A DNA stretch of 64,000 nucleotides, taken from positions 1 through 64,000 of the forward strand of contig CAYMEX010000012.1 of NCBI GenBank assembly GCA_964389525.1, in the 5' to 3' direction. The position numbers and the translations under genes were made by a program. The stretch is from JAFLTL01 sp964389525. GTDB lineage: Bacteria > Bacteroidota > Bacteroidia > Bacteroidales > Muribaculaceae. The stretch's first letter is position 1. Each line of letters starts with the position of its first letter. The notes below the pieces were generated by a model. That model did not search any database, had not been told where the DNA came from, and worked only from the letters and a program-made list of their open reading frames with translations. Below, one piece after another: positions 1 through 8,064 of this stretch.

Positions 1-205
1 TGGCCGTGGAATTTCGGCGAAGTTCGCGGCTAAGCGTTGACTGACTGCACCCTACGATGAGGGCGATCTCTTTTCTCTGAGTTTTTCTTTGCAGCAACGC
101 AAGAATTTGCGATCTTTACTGCGAGGTTAATTGATTATACATAAGAGCAATACAAAATTAGTTAATCTCCGAGAGACTTCGGTCTCCTTTTTCTTTTTTG
201 TATTG
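1..205 (-). mobile_element. Left-edge fragment of an IS30-family element, with a nonsense codon
   Basis: The reverse strand matches the 5' end of the complete IS30-type element at 5487-6572: the same hairpin-bearing leader (GGAGACCGAAGTCTC core) and the same start of the transposase (MYNQLTS..RSQI). The start codon is at 142-140. The ninth codon is TAA (118-116), where the intact copy has CAA one codon on, so this copy cannot make a full protein from the usual start. The rest lies outside the window. It reads outward, away from the cargo at 480-5330. Confidence 0.8.
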
Positions 206-585
206 CTAGTAATTTATACCCGCTCTACGCTCTTGGGGACAGACTCGCCCGTCCCCGCCGCTAGGCAACCCCTCGCGAGGAGAGTGAGATGGCCTATCTA
301 AAAGCTACGAAGTTTTGCACTTCGATTTGGAAGCTTCGCCTTTTGTGCGACTTAATATCGGATTGGGGAGGGGCTGTAGGCTTGTGAAGCCCCATCCCCA
401 ATCCGCCATTTAGTCTCGACCCTCAAAAATATTGGGGCTATTCAGAACGAGGATTTTTGCACTTCGTTGTTGAATCTTCCGACATACAGATGCGCGTACA
501 AATCCACTGATTTACATATTACTTCATTATGTCCTTAGCCTGAAGTGAATGTGAACATTCAGAACATGCGGGCTTTTACTATGCC
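201..585. other. Gene-free stretch with one arm of a 142-bp inverted repeat
   Basis: There is no convincing coding sequence here. 201-338 is unassigned DNA that is not in the right-hand copy. 339-480 is the left arm of the inverted repeat shared with 5328-5469. 481-585 lies downstream of the broken HEPN-like gene and shows nothing recognisable. Confidence 0.6.
339..480. repeat. Left arm of a 142-bp inverted repeat
   Basis: The reverse complement of this stretch matches 5328-5469 with a single mismatch seen by eye (G versus A in the TCCTCRTTCTG stretch). It contains a strong hairpin at 359-405 with CGGATTGGGGA and TCCCCAATCCG arms. In the right-hand copy this follows the rteB fragment and looks like its terminator. 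The two arms lie just inside two outward-facing IS30 copies. Confidence 0.9.
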
Positions 586-2504
586 CTATGTTCGATTAGC
601 CTTGTTTAATCCCAAATCATCAATAATCTTCAAGAGTAGTAAAACAAAGAGCTTTTTTGCAATTATATAATCCGATTCTATGCGTTTCTCTTCCAAAGTT
701 TGTACCCCGTGCATGTATCTGTTCCGCAAATCATACCCATTTGAGAAATCCTTTTTATTAAGCCAATAATTGAAATAATTGGCTTCTTTTATATGTAACA
801 AAGTTGAGGAATACTCTATCCATCTAAATGCTTCTATTGAGGGTAAAGTCTTTGAAATCTCAATCGGAAGTCTGTCTATCATGACAAATTCTTTATGGTA
901 TAGAATATTCAATAGTTCGCCAACTGTTGTCACGACATATTCTCCTTCTGATGAAAGATTAATTATTCCTTTCTCAATGAGCTTATTTATATGATCTTGC
1001 TGAAATGAATATTCTAATTCAATTTGTTTACCATATTTTATTTGAGTGTATAAACTTTCATGGCCATGTTTGCCCTCTTTTGAAAAAGTAGAATTATTAG
1101 AACATAACAATTCTTGAAACCATTTGATTTCTGATGAATTTGCATGTATGTTCACATATTTTGGCCTTGGATATAGCGCAGACTTAATCTGATTTAATCC
1201 TAAAGGAGAGGAAGACATGCCCAGCAATTCATAATCAATATTACCATCCTCCACATATAGTTGATATTGCTTTATTATGGAATCCATTTCAGCAAAAAGA
1301 TGGCGAATTTTAGATAGTGTTGACCCTTTCTCTGATGGAGTGCTGAATCTTATATTAATACTATATGTAACATTTATCCATTCAATTATTGATAATAGGA
1401 TTGATTCAAACTCTTGTCCATATAATTCCAACCCTTTTTCAATTGCAAAGAGTTGCATTTGCGCAATTTTATTCTTTTTATAGAATAATGGGGTTGTGCG
1501 GTAACATGACACTCCTCTCAGACCAAAGATGTCATATATTGCATCTTCATGATCTAAGGATGTAAAAGGAATGGTGCCGTATAGTTCAATATATCCAAAG
1601 ACATACTTGAAAAGGAATAATATACCTGTTGCGTCAATATCCTTTAGACAGCCAAGATTATAAGTTACACCATCGTCTGTTATTTCAATAATGGGATCAA
1701 CCTTTTGTAATCAACCTTAAAACCAATTTGATAAGACATGGATTGCCCCTCTCTAAGCACTTTGTTATTATCCTCATGTTCTGCTCTTTTGCATAATAGC
1801 CTTGTTCTATCTGAGATAGTTAGATAGTTGTCATTCTTTAGTGTACTTATGATTCTGAGGTAATTGAGATTACGTTCCGAACTATTGATGTATTTTATAA
1901 TCATTTCTTCCCTCTCAGACATTGTGAGGGCTGATGGTAAGCAAACTTTTCCGCCTTTGGGACTTGTTGAAACAGAATAATTCCCCAACAAAACTTCAAC
2001 AGCATGAATTGATTCCTTGAGGAAAGTTGCTAATTCTTTATCAAGATAATTTACGATAACCTTTTCAACTAAAATTGATCTTAATGCGTAATTAGAGCTG
2101 TTCTTTATACAGCTCATGAGAACAGGCTTGGGAAATTGCTTATATGTATTAGTTTCTACTATAACTTTCCAAAAATTATGCTGGTAATCATATATTAGTT
2201 TTTCATATTCGATCTCAAAATCTTCTTTAGGCCACTTCGACATCGATTGAACTATGATACCTTGAAGTTTATTGGTAATATCATTTAGGTAGTCTTTATC
2301 AGCTCCTTCAAGTTTAGTGGGCAAAAGCTTCTTTTTAGAGTATTGGTGAATGTTCCATAACTCTATAACGTCGTTTAGGTCTTTTAAATCACCATATGGA
2401 TTTATAGACCTAAGTCGATTTAAGATTTTATCTACCTCAAAAGGAGTTGCCATGTCATATTCGGAGTAGAAATGCACCCTATCTAAATCAGAAGCCCTTG
2501 CCAT
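586..2504 (-). pseudogene. Frameshifted gene of unknown function with a HEPN-like C-terminal motif
   Basis: Two reading frames (1680-2504, 274 residues; 586-1512, 308 residues) are parts of one gene of about 640 codons. The stretch between them is open in the downstream frame, reading PIIEITDDGVTYNLGC and on into the second ORF without a stop. The frame breaks where a 9-bp word (ATCAACCTT, plus strand 1696-1704 and 1710-1718) is repeated 14 bp apart; removing 14 bp restores KVDPIIE. Near the C-terminus is LRNRYMHG (around 709-726), which fits the R-x4-H signature of HEPN ribonucleases such as those in Abi, toxin and Apea-like proteins. No other domain was recognised. The AT-rich composition and IS-flanked setting suggest a defence or toxin gene, but that is inference. 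Confidence 0.65.
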
Positions 2505-2549
2505 GATGAAAATAAATAAAATGTAAGGTAAAAAGACTAATTATGAACT

Positions 2550-3584
2550 TTAAAAATATGTTTTGACGGCGAAGAGGAATTGGTCGATGAAAATGCGTTT
2601 GAAGGCGGCAATATTGTTCTGTTCATAGAACATTAGCATGGCCTTTTTATAGTCGATTGAATCTACCGTGCGGAATGAAATCGGGCAATATCCATTGGCA
2701 ATGAGAATACCATTGCTCACTATTCTTGCTGTGCGTTTGTTGCCGTCGGTGAATGCCTGAATGTAGCTGAGCACAACGAGAGCGAGCAGGGCTTTCTCGA
2801 AGATATTGTTCTTGCCGTTTATTAGTCGTACGGTATCTTCAAGAGCTTCTCGAATTTGAAACTCATTGTCAAGCGGAGTGTAGTTTGTTCCGGTTATACC
2901 GACACGGCGATGACGGATGTTTCTCTCAACGCCTAATTCTTTTGTAAGCAGGGCATGAATCTCCTCTATGCGGGCAACGGTCAAATCTTTCAGATAGTCC
3001 GGCACATCAAGAATAAAGTCGAGAGCATCCTTGTGATTGAGTAGCATCACGGCTTCCTCTTTTGTCTTACCACTTGCCGTCTGTTTTTCTTTCAGCAGTC
3101 TCTCCGTTTCCAGCAACGAATAAGTGTTGCCCTCTATCTGGGAAGATTTCCAAGACAAATCGATTCCGAGACGTTCCATCTCTTTTCGGTATTCCAACTC
3201 TGACATCTCCGAAAGATGCTTACGGAAAAGAGCCTGTGCGTCATCAAGACGTTGCAGTTCCTCATAGGTAAATAAATCCACCTTTGGAAGAATTTCATTT
3301 ATGAGCTCAAAATTGAACGATTCCTGCACTTGACGCTCGTCAACATCCTTGGCAAAGTATGTATCGAGGTTCAGCTCCATTGTCACATGAGCCTGTGGAG
3401 TAAGTCTATATCGAGTAGCCGGACCACGACCGACAACCTCTATGTGTCCTTTAGCTACACCATCGGCAATCATTCGTTTAAGTGTTGCCGGACTTGGGGT
3501 ATTGGTCAATGCCGAGCCGATCTCAGCACGTGAGGCCTCCGGATTGTAGTGAAGGAACTGGAGGATTTCAATCTCTTGAGTCAT
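2550..3584 (-). CDS. Fic-domain protein with N-terminal winged helix and inhibitory motif
   Basis: This is a 344-residue Fic family protein. Residues 1-65 look like a winged helix. SSQIEGN at 147-153 fits the (S/T)xxxE(G/N) inhibitory motif, placing the self-blocking glutamate N-terminal to the Fic core. The Fic loop is QAFTDGNKRTAR at 276-287. Fic enzymes usually transfer AMP to target proteins using the His of HxFx(D/E)GN(G/K)R; here that His is Gln and the Pro is Ala, so catalysis is doubtful and a regulatory role is possible. The -7 box on the minus strand (TAATTTTG, 3605-3612) overlaps one of several GGCTCAAA operator half-sites, suggesting self-regulation through the winged helix. Confidence 0.85.
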   Translation of the reverse strand: MTQEIEILQFLHYNPEASRAEIGSALTNTPSPATLKRMIADGVAKGHIEVVGRGPATRYRLTPQAHVTMELNLDTYFAKDVDERQVQESFNFELINEILPKVDLFTYEELQRLDDAQALFRKHLSEMSELEYRKEMERLGIDLSWKSSQIEGNTYSLLETERLLKEKQTASGKTKEEAVMLLNHKDALDFILDVPDYLKDLTVARIEEIHALLTKELGVERNIRHRRVGITGTNYTPLDNEFQIREALEDTVRLINGKNNIFEKALLALVVLSYIQAFTDGNKRTARIVSNGILIANGYCPISFRTVDSIDYKKAMLMFYEQNNIAAFKRIFIDQFLFAVKTYF

Positions 3585-3601
3585 ATCTGAAAGTTTTTAT
3601 T

Positions 3602-3683
3602 GGCTCAAAATTACTAAAATTTATTGGATTATCGGCTCAATTTGAGCCGATTTTTGTCATATTTTCACTTGATTTGAGCCGAT
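3602..3683 (-). promoter_or_regulatory. Promoter and palindromic operator of the fic gene
   Basis: A near-perfect 21-bp palindrome, ATCGGCTCAATTTGAGCCGA plus T, occupies 3631-3651. Related half-sites lie at 3602-3609 (GGCTCAAA) and 3672-3683 (ATTTGAGCCGAT). The half-site nearest the gene overlaps a Bacteroidota -7 box on the minus strand (TAATTTTG, 3605-3612). The layout fits binding of a dimer to repress its own promoter; the winged helix of the Fic protein is the obvious candidate binder. Confidence 0.7.
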
Positions 3684-3808
3684 ATGGTGTGATGTCTATG
3701 ACTTACGATGTCTTACTCTATATATTTTATAATACTATAAAAATGACTAAAATATTTATTATATGATATATTAAGCAAGGGGATAATTACTGTAGACCAA
3801 TATTATGT

Positions 3809-4246
3809 TCAATGTTTGATTTCCGGATTGATGGAGAGGAGATGTCGGATAAATTCCTCTTGATGTACGGGCGATATAATGAGTGGAATGGAGCTTTTGA
3901 GAATCTTCCGGTCGGTAAAGGTGATTGCCAAGCGGTGAGTCAACGAAGTTGCAGGCGACGAGAGTACACTTTTAGTCGGCTTAATTTCCTTAAACTTGTC
4001 AATGGGGTAAGCAGTAGGGATAAAGAAAGAATATACCACCAGTTTATCTCCGTCAATGCGGTAGTAGATACTGAGGAACGTCACTAAGACAAACGCCAAC
4101 ATAACAATACAGATAATTGTCGGCCAGATTCCGTCATCCAAGAAACAAGGAACAACGCAGCACACCGCAACCAGTCCCAAGATGAACCATGTCGATCCGT
4201 CCCACAGTGAATTATATCTTGCTCCTCCAAACTTTTCCATAATCAA
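3809..4246 (-). CDS. Small membrane protein with a bacterial PH-like domain
   Basis: The protein has 145 residues. Two hydrophobic segments (about 19-36 and 42-60) precede a soluble C-terminal half that starts YYRIDGDKLVVYSFF and ends in a segment resembling ISPxxxEEFIxHL. This layout matches the bPH_4/DUF1200 type of small PH-domain membrane protein (family assignment by eye). Its function is unknown. The start at 4246 gives an N-terminal MIMEKFGG followed by a loop into the first membrane segment. A perfect 20-bp inverted repeat lies just upstream, and the fic remnant ends there. Confidence 0.6.
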   Translation of the reverse strand: MIMEKFGGARYNSLWDGSTWFILGLVAVCCVVPCFLDDGIWPTIICIVMLAFVLVTFLSIYYRIDGDKLVVYSFFIPTAYPIDKFKEIKPTKSVLSSPATSLTHRLAITFTDRKILKSSIPLIISPVHQEEFIRHLLSINPEIKH

Positions 4247-4270
4247 TATAGCTTCGAATAATTACAAAAC

Positions 4271-4318
4271 GTCACCTATCTATTGGCAAATTTTGCACTT
4301 TGCCAATAGATAGGTGAC
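4271..4318. repeat. Perfect 20-bp inverted repeat between fic remnant and PH-like gene
   Basis: The arms GTCACCTATCTATTGGCAAA (4271-4290) and its exact reverse complement (4299-4318) surround an 8-base loop. It sits after the stop of the fic remnant and before the start of the PH-like gene, both on the minus strand. It could be a terminator (no T-run follows on the minus strand), an operator, or a recombination scar. Confidence 0.8.
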
Positions 4319-4333
4319 TATCGCGTAATGTCT

Positions 4334-4980
4334 TTATTCACTGTCTACAACCTCCCAGGTTCCTCCTTTGTCCGGCCCAATTCGTCGGATTGCTCCTTGC
4401 ACTTTTAGTTTTGCCAATTGTTTTTCAATGCCTTTAGCAGATATGCCGATTGCCTGGGCGAGAGACTTCGCGCTGTGGCGTGGATTTTCTTTGATAAGGG
4501 CAACAATCCTGTCGGCAGTGTTGAGTTTTACTTTCTCAACTGTGGTCTCACCAATAGATTCTTCAAATGATGCTATGTCATTGGTCAGATGACGGATCAT
4601 CATATCAGTCATAAAACTCCGAAATATGTCAAGATTCTCCGATTTCCTCGTCTCTACCAATGCCTTGATGTATTCCTCTTTGTCATCTGCAAAAATGCGC
4701 GATGGAATAAGGCCGTATTCAAACTGGAGCCAGTTCATCATCAATCTCGCCATGCCTCCGTTCCCGTCGGCCCACGGATGGATAGTGACAAGATTGAAAT
4801 GAGCGTCGAAACTCATATCATATAGTTCCTGCATACTCTTCTTGTCAGCTTCATGTCGTAACACATTCAGGTTATCGCAAAACTGCTCAAGACGTGACGG
4901 CACTTTATTGAAACTCATGTATGATTTGCCTCCGACTCCAGCTGTCACATTGAGTAGACGCAAATCGCCGTTGGCTGAGT
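4334..4980 (-). pseudogene. fic gene lacking its 5' half, fused to antisense rteB
   Basis: The reading frame is open to 5341, but only its C-terminal ~210 codons look like Fic. They run from LRLLNVTAGVGGKSY through the Fic loop HPWADGNGGMAR and end in a winged-helix-like tail (HSAKSLAQAIGISAKGIEKQ). The first ~125 residues are just the antisense of the rteB fragment at 4968-5324 and are Ser/Arg-rich nonsense. The fic gene has therefore lost its N-terminal part at a junction near 4970-4980. The Fic loop has Gly where the family usually has the first Arg (GNGR becomes GNGG). With no native start or promoter it is probably dead, although the frame stays open. Confidence 0.75.
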
Positions 4981-5324
4981 TCTTCCGTGAGGCAGCGAAC
5001 AAAGAGCTGGAATGCGACGTTATCGGATTTGACGGAGAAGCCCGTAAAACATTGCTGACCCATGTTTGGCCGGGCAATGTCCGTGAGCTTCGGCAGAAAA
5101 TCATGGGTGCGGTGTTGCAGGCGCAGACCGGGCTTGTTACGAAAGAGCATCTGGAACTTGCCGTGACGAAACAGACCTCGCTTATCAGTTTCGCTGTACG
5201 TAACGATGCGGAAGACAAGGAACGGATTTTGCGTGCGTTAAAGCAAGCGAACGGGAACCGCAATGTCGCCGCCGAGCTGCTCGGAATAGGACGTACAACG
5301 CTGTACAGCAAGCTGGAAGAGTAG
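4968..5324 (+). pseudogene. 3' fragment of an RteB-like sigma-54 activator gene
   Basis: The frame encodes the last ~118 residues of an NtrC-type response regulator. It has the end of the AAA+ domain with HVWPGNVREL, then a Fis-type helix-turn-helix (RILRALKQANGNRNVAAELL, IGRTTLYSKLEE) and the stop at 5324. The same C-terminus is found in RteB regulators of Bacteroides conjugative transposons such as CTnDOT. The receiver domain and most of the ATPase are missing, replaced by the fic remnant. It marks this locus as a scar of an integrative conjugative element. Confidence 0.75.
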
Positions 5325-5327
5325 GAA

Positions 5328-5469
5328 GGAAGATTCAACAACGAAGTGCAAAAATCCTCATTCTGAATAGCCCCAATATTTTTGAGGGTCGAGACTAAAT
5401 GGCGGATTGGGGATGGGGCTTCACAAGCCTACAGCCCCTCCCCAATCCGATATTAAGTCGCACAAAAGG
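5328..5469. repeat. Right arm of the 142-bp inverted repeat with rteB terminator hairpin
   Basis: It begins four bases after the rteB stop and matches the reverse complement of 339-480. It carries the hairpin at 5403-5449, whose G-rich and C-rich arms make a strong stem that could stop transcription from rteB. The IS30 leader starts about 18 bases further on. Confidence 0.9.
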
Positions 5470-5486
5470 TAACTTTCAGCTGACAA

Positions 5487-5540
5487 TACAAAAAAAGGAG
5501 ACCGAAGTCTCCCTGAGATTAACTAATTTTGTATTGTCCT
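5487..5540 (+). promoter_or_regulatory. Structured leader of the IS30 transposase gene
   Basis: The words ACAATACAAAA (from about 5486) and TTTTGTATTGT (5527-5537) can pair around a second hairpin, GGAGACCGAAGTCTCC. The same double hairpin is kept in the left IS30 copy (about 150-205). It directly precedes the ATG at 5541 and may hide the ribosome site or form part of the terminal repeat; the exact element ends could not be fixed. Confidence 0.5.
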
Positions 5541-6572
5541 ATGTATCATCGATTAACCTCGGAGCAAAGGTCGCAAATTTTTGTCTTACTCCAAAAGAAA
5601 ACAAAGAGAAAAGAAATCGCCCTCCTTGTAGGGTGCAGTCAGTCAACACTCAGCCGAGAGCTTAAACGCAATTCCACTGAGAAAGGCAACTATCTGTGGA
5701 ACAAGGCTCATGCAAGGGCTCTGGAACGTAGAAGGCGCACCACGGCCAACCATACAAAAGATCCGGCGATCCTGTGGGAGGCCTTGGATCTGCTCAGAGA
5801 GGAAGACTGGTCGCCAGAACAGATTTCGGCGTATATGAAAAAGCGCGGAAAGAACATCTCCCACGAACTCATATACCGTCATATCCGTGCCGATGAAAGC
5901 GGAGAACTCGCCTCACACTGTCGCCACAGAATGAAATACAACCGTCACGGCAGGCCCGACCGTACCACCAGAGTAAAGAACATACCCGACCGCGTAAGCA
6001 TACACCAACGGCCTCCCGAAGCTGACGGAACACGTTTCGGGGACTGGGAGATGGATACCATAGTGGGGAAAGACGGCAAGGGCGCCATAGTGACACTTAC
6101 CGAAAGGAGCACCAACATGATACTGATGGAGAGGCTGCCACAAGGAAAGCATCCCGAGCCTCTGGCGAAAGTCGTCATCCGACTACTCTTCCCATACAGG
6201 AACACCATACGCTCCATCACCACCGACAACGGATCTGAGTTTTGCGCTCATCGCCTGATTTCAAAGGCATTGTCGCCAAAGGGATCCAAGAACACGAATC
6301 TGGTATTTTTCGCCGATTCGTATTCATCCTGGCAGAAAGATGCTATCGAGAACGCCAACAAACTCATTCGACAATATATACCTAAAGGCACTGATTTTTC
6401 AACCTTGACGGATGCATTAATCCGCAATGTCCAACACAAAATCAACCGCAGACCACGCAAGAAACTCAATTTTTACTCTCCTAAAAGTATATTCTTCCGA
6501 CAAATCGATAATTTTGCACTTGCAGTTGAGAGTAGTGAGTATGGATTGAAATACAAATTCAGGCAATCATAG
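5541..6572 (+). mobile_element. IS30-family transposase, apparently intact
   Basis: The 343-residue transposase, counted from ATG 5541, starts MYHRLTSEQRSQI. An alternative TTG at 5529 adds four residues and is less likely because the left IS copy has the same ATG. The N-terminal helix-turn-helix includes VGCSQSTLSRELKRNS. The DDE core is visible as FGDWEMDTIVGK (first Asp), TTDNGSEF (second Asp) and WQKDAIENANKLIRQY (Glu), followed by the family's HKINRRPRKKLNFYSP tail. No stop or frameshift was seen. The right end of the element lies between 6572 and the promoter at 6595. It copies and pastes through a circular intermediate in known relatives. Confidence 0.9.
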
Positions 6573-6594
6573 CCGGTAATTCATTAAAAAATGC

Positions 6595-6602
6595 TATCTT
6601 TG
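6595..6602 (+). promoter_or_regulatory. -7 box of the phosphoesterase/HSP90-like operon
   Basis: TATCTTTG fits the Bacteroidota -7 consensus TAnnTTTG and lies 31 bases before the start codon at 6634. It is only about 20 bases after the transposase stop, so the operon has its own promoter at the IS boundary. Confidence 0.6.
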
Positions 6603-6633
6603 CAATTAAAATAGATGAATTAAATGAGATTAT

Positions 6634-8064
6634 ATGAAATACAGCATACTTCATATTTCGGATATTCATAAAGCCCCCGGGGTTGAGTATGCCTCTCTAT
6701 TTCAATCTATGAGAAGAGATTTTGAATACTATACTGAAAACGAATGTATTTTAGCACCTTCTTTTGTGGTTGTAAGTGGTGATCTTATTCAAGGGGCATA
6801 TACCGATGATGAAATTCGACAACAATATGATAATGTGGCATTATTCCTATCAGACATTTGTCATTTCTTTTTAAAAGGAGATAGAAAGAGGCTTATTATA
6901 GTTCCTGGTAATCACGATGTAAACCGAAATGCAACTATGGCAAGTATGATACCAGCAACCAAAAAGTATGAATGTTGTCTACATTCATTCTTTTCTGGAG
7001 CAACGGACTTACGTTGGAATTGGAAAGACTGCCAATTCTATGAAATTATGGATCCCGCTATCTATAATAGTCGTTTTAGCCAATTTGTTGAATTCTACAA
7101 TAAATTCTATGATGGGATTAGACAATATCCTAACAATCCAGAAGAAAGGGCATTTGTTGTTATTGATAATACTTATGAAATTTGTTTTTCTTGTTTCAAT
7201 AGTTGTCATCGTCTTGACCATCTTTGCGACACGGGAAGTATAACAGAAGAAGCTTTAAATTCCGTGTGTAAAGAACTGACAGATTGTTACAATGCAGGGT
7301 ATTTAAATATTGCTGTATGGCATCATCATTTCTATGGTAGACCTATGGAAACAAATTATATAGATCGTGCCTTTTTGAACAACCTGCTTAGTTGTAATAT
7401 CCAAATGGGGTTATATGGGCATCAACATTATACACAAGTTGCTGAAGAATACTCAGATTTGCTTTTACAAAAAGATAAATTAACCCAAAGATTATTATTA
7501 ATCAGTTCAGGCACATTATTTGGGGGTGAAAAAGTCCTTTCTCCTAATTGTCGCAGACAATACAATATCATAGAAATAGAAAAGGGAAATGGGTATGCAG
7601 CTGTTGACATAAACATACGTGAAGATTTTAATCCCAATCGTAATAACAAGATTCCTCATTGGCGCTTGAAACCCCTTTCTAATTCTACCAATAAGATACA
7701 TTATGATATCAGGCTTAGGGAACTGTCAATTAACGACATTCTATTAAAAATAGATAGGGAATGTAAAATTAGTGGTGATTTTCATCAAGCATGTGAAGCC
7801 ATTAAACTGTTACAACAGAAAACTGGTAAGGATTTTACACCCATTTTCAAATTATATTTAAAGGAAGTAAAAGACTATGACTATGTTTTTAAGAACGTAG
7901 GTAAAGTCACAAGTATAGAAGATGCTGTTTTGAAAATAGTCGCAGCACAACAAGCCGGTAATTCTGATTATATTCAGGAAATTATTGCTGATAGAGATAT
8001 TTATAAATTAAATGACTCGAATGTCAATTCACTTCTAACTACCTTAAAAAATAGTAATATATGA
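6634..8064 (+). CDS. Calcineurin-like metallophosphoesterase, first gene of a two-gene system
   Basis: The protein has 476 residues. Metal ligands of the calcineurin-like phosphoesterase fold are all in place: D10-x-H12 in HISDIH, SGDL near 48-51, PGNHDVN at 91-97, a His run VWHHHFYG near 230, and GLYGHQH near 262. This predicts a two-metal enzyme cleaving phosphoester bonds in nucleotides, nucleic acids or proteins. The remaining ~150 C-terminal residues are helical and unassigned. There is no signal peptide, so it is cytosolic. The stop overlaps the start of the HSP90-like gene by four bases (ATGA), implying coupled translation. The GC content is clearly below that of the core genes, a sign of transfer. 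Confidence 0.85.
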   Translation: MKYSILHISDIHKAPGVEYASLFQSMRRDFEYYTENECILAPSFVVVSGDLIQGAYTDDEIRQQYDNVALFLSDICHFFLKGDRKRLIIVPGNHDVNRNATMASMIPATKKYECCLHSFFSGATDLRWNWKDCQFYEIMDPAIYNSRFSQFVEFYNKFYDGIRQYPNNPEERAFVVIDNTYEICFSCFNSCHRLDHLCDTGSITEEALNSVCKELTDCYNAGYLNIAVWHHHFYGRPMETNYIDRAFLNNLLSCNIQMGLYGHQHYTQVAEEYSDLLLQKDKLTQRLLLISSGTLFGGEKVLSPNCRRQYNIIEIEKGNGYAAVDINIREDFNPNRNNKIPHWRLKPLSNSTNKIHYDIRLRELSINDILLKIDRECKISGDFHQACEAIKLLQQKTGKDFTPIFKLYLKEVKDYDYVFKNVGKVTSIEDAVLKIVAAQQAGNSDYIQEIIADRDIYKLNDSNVNSLLTTLKNSNI

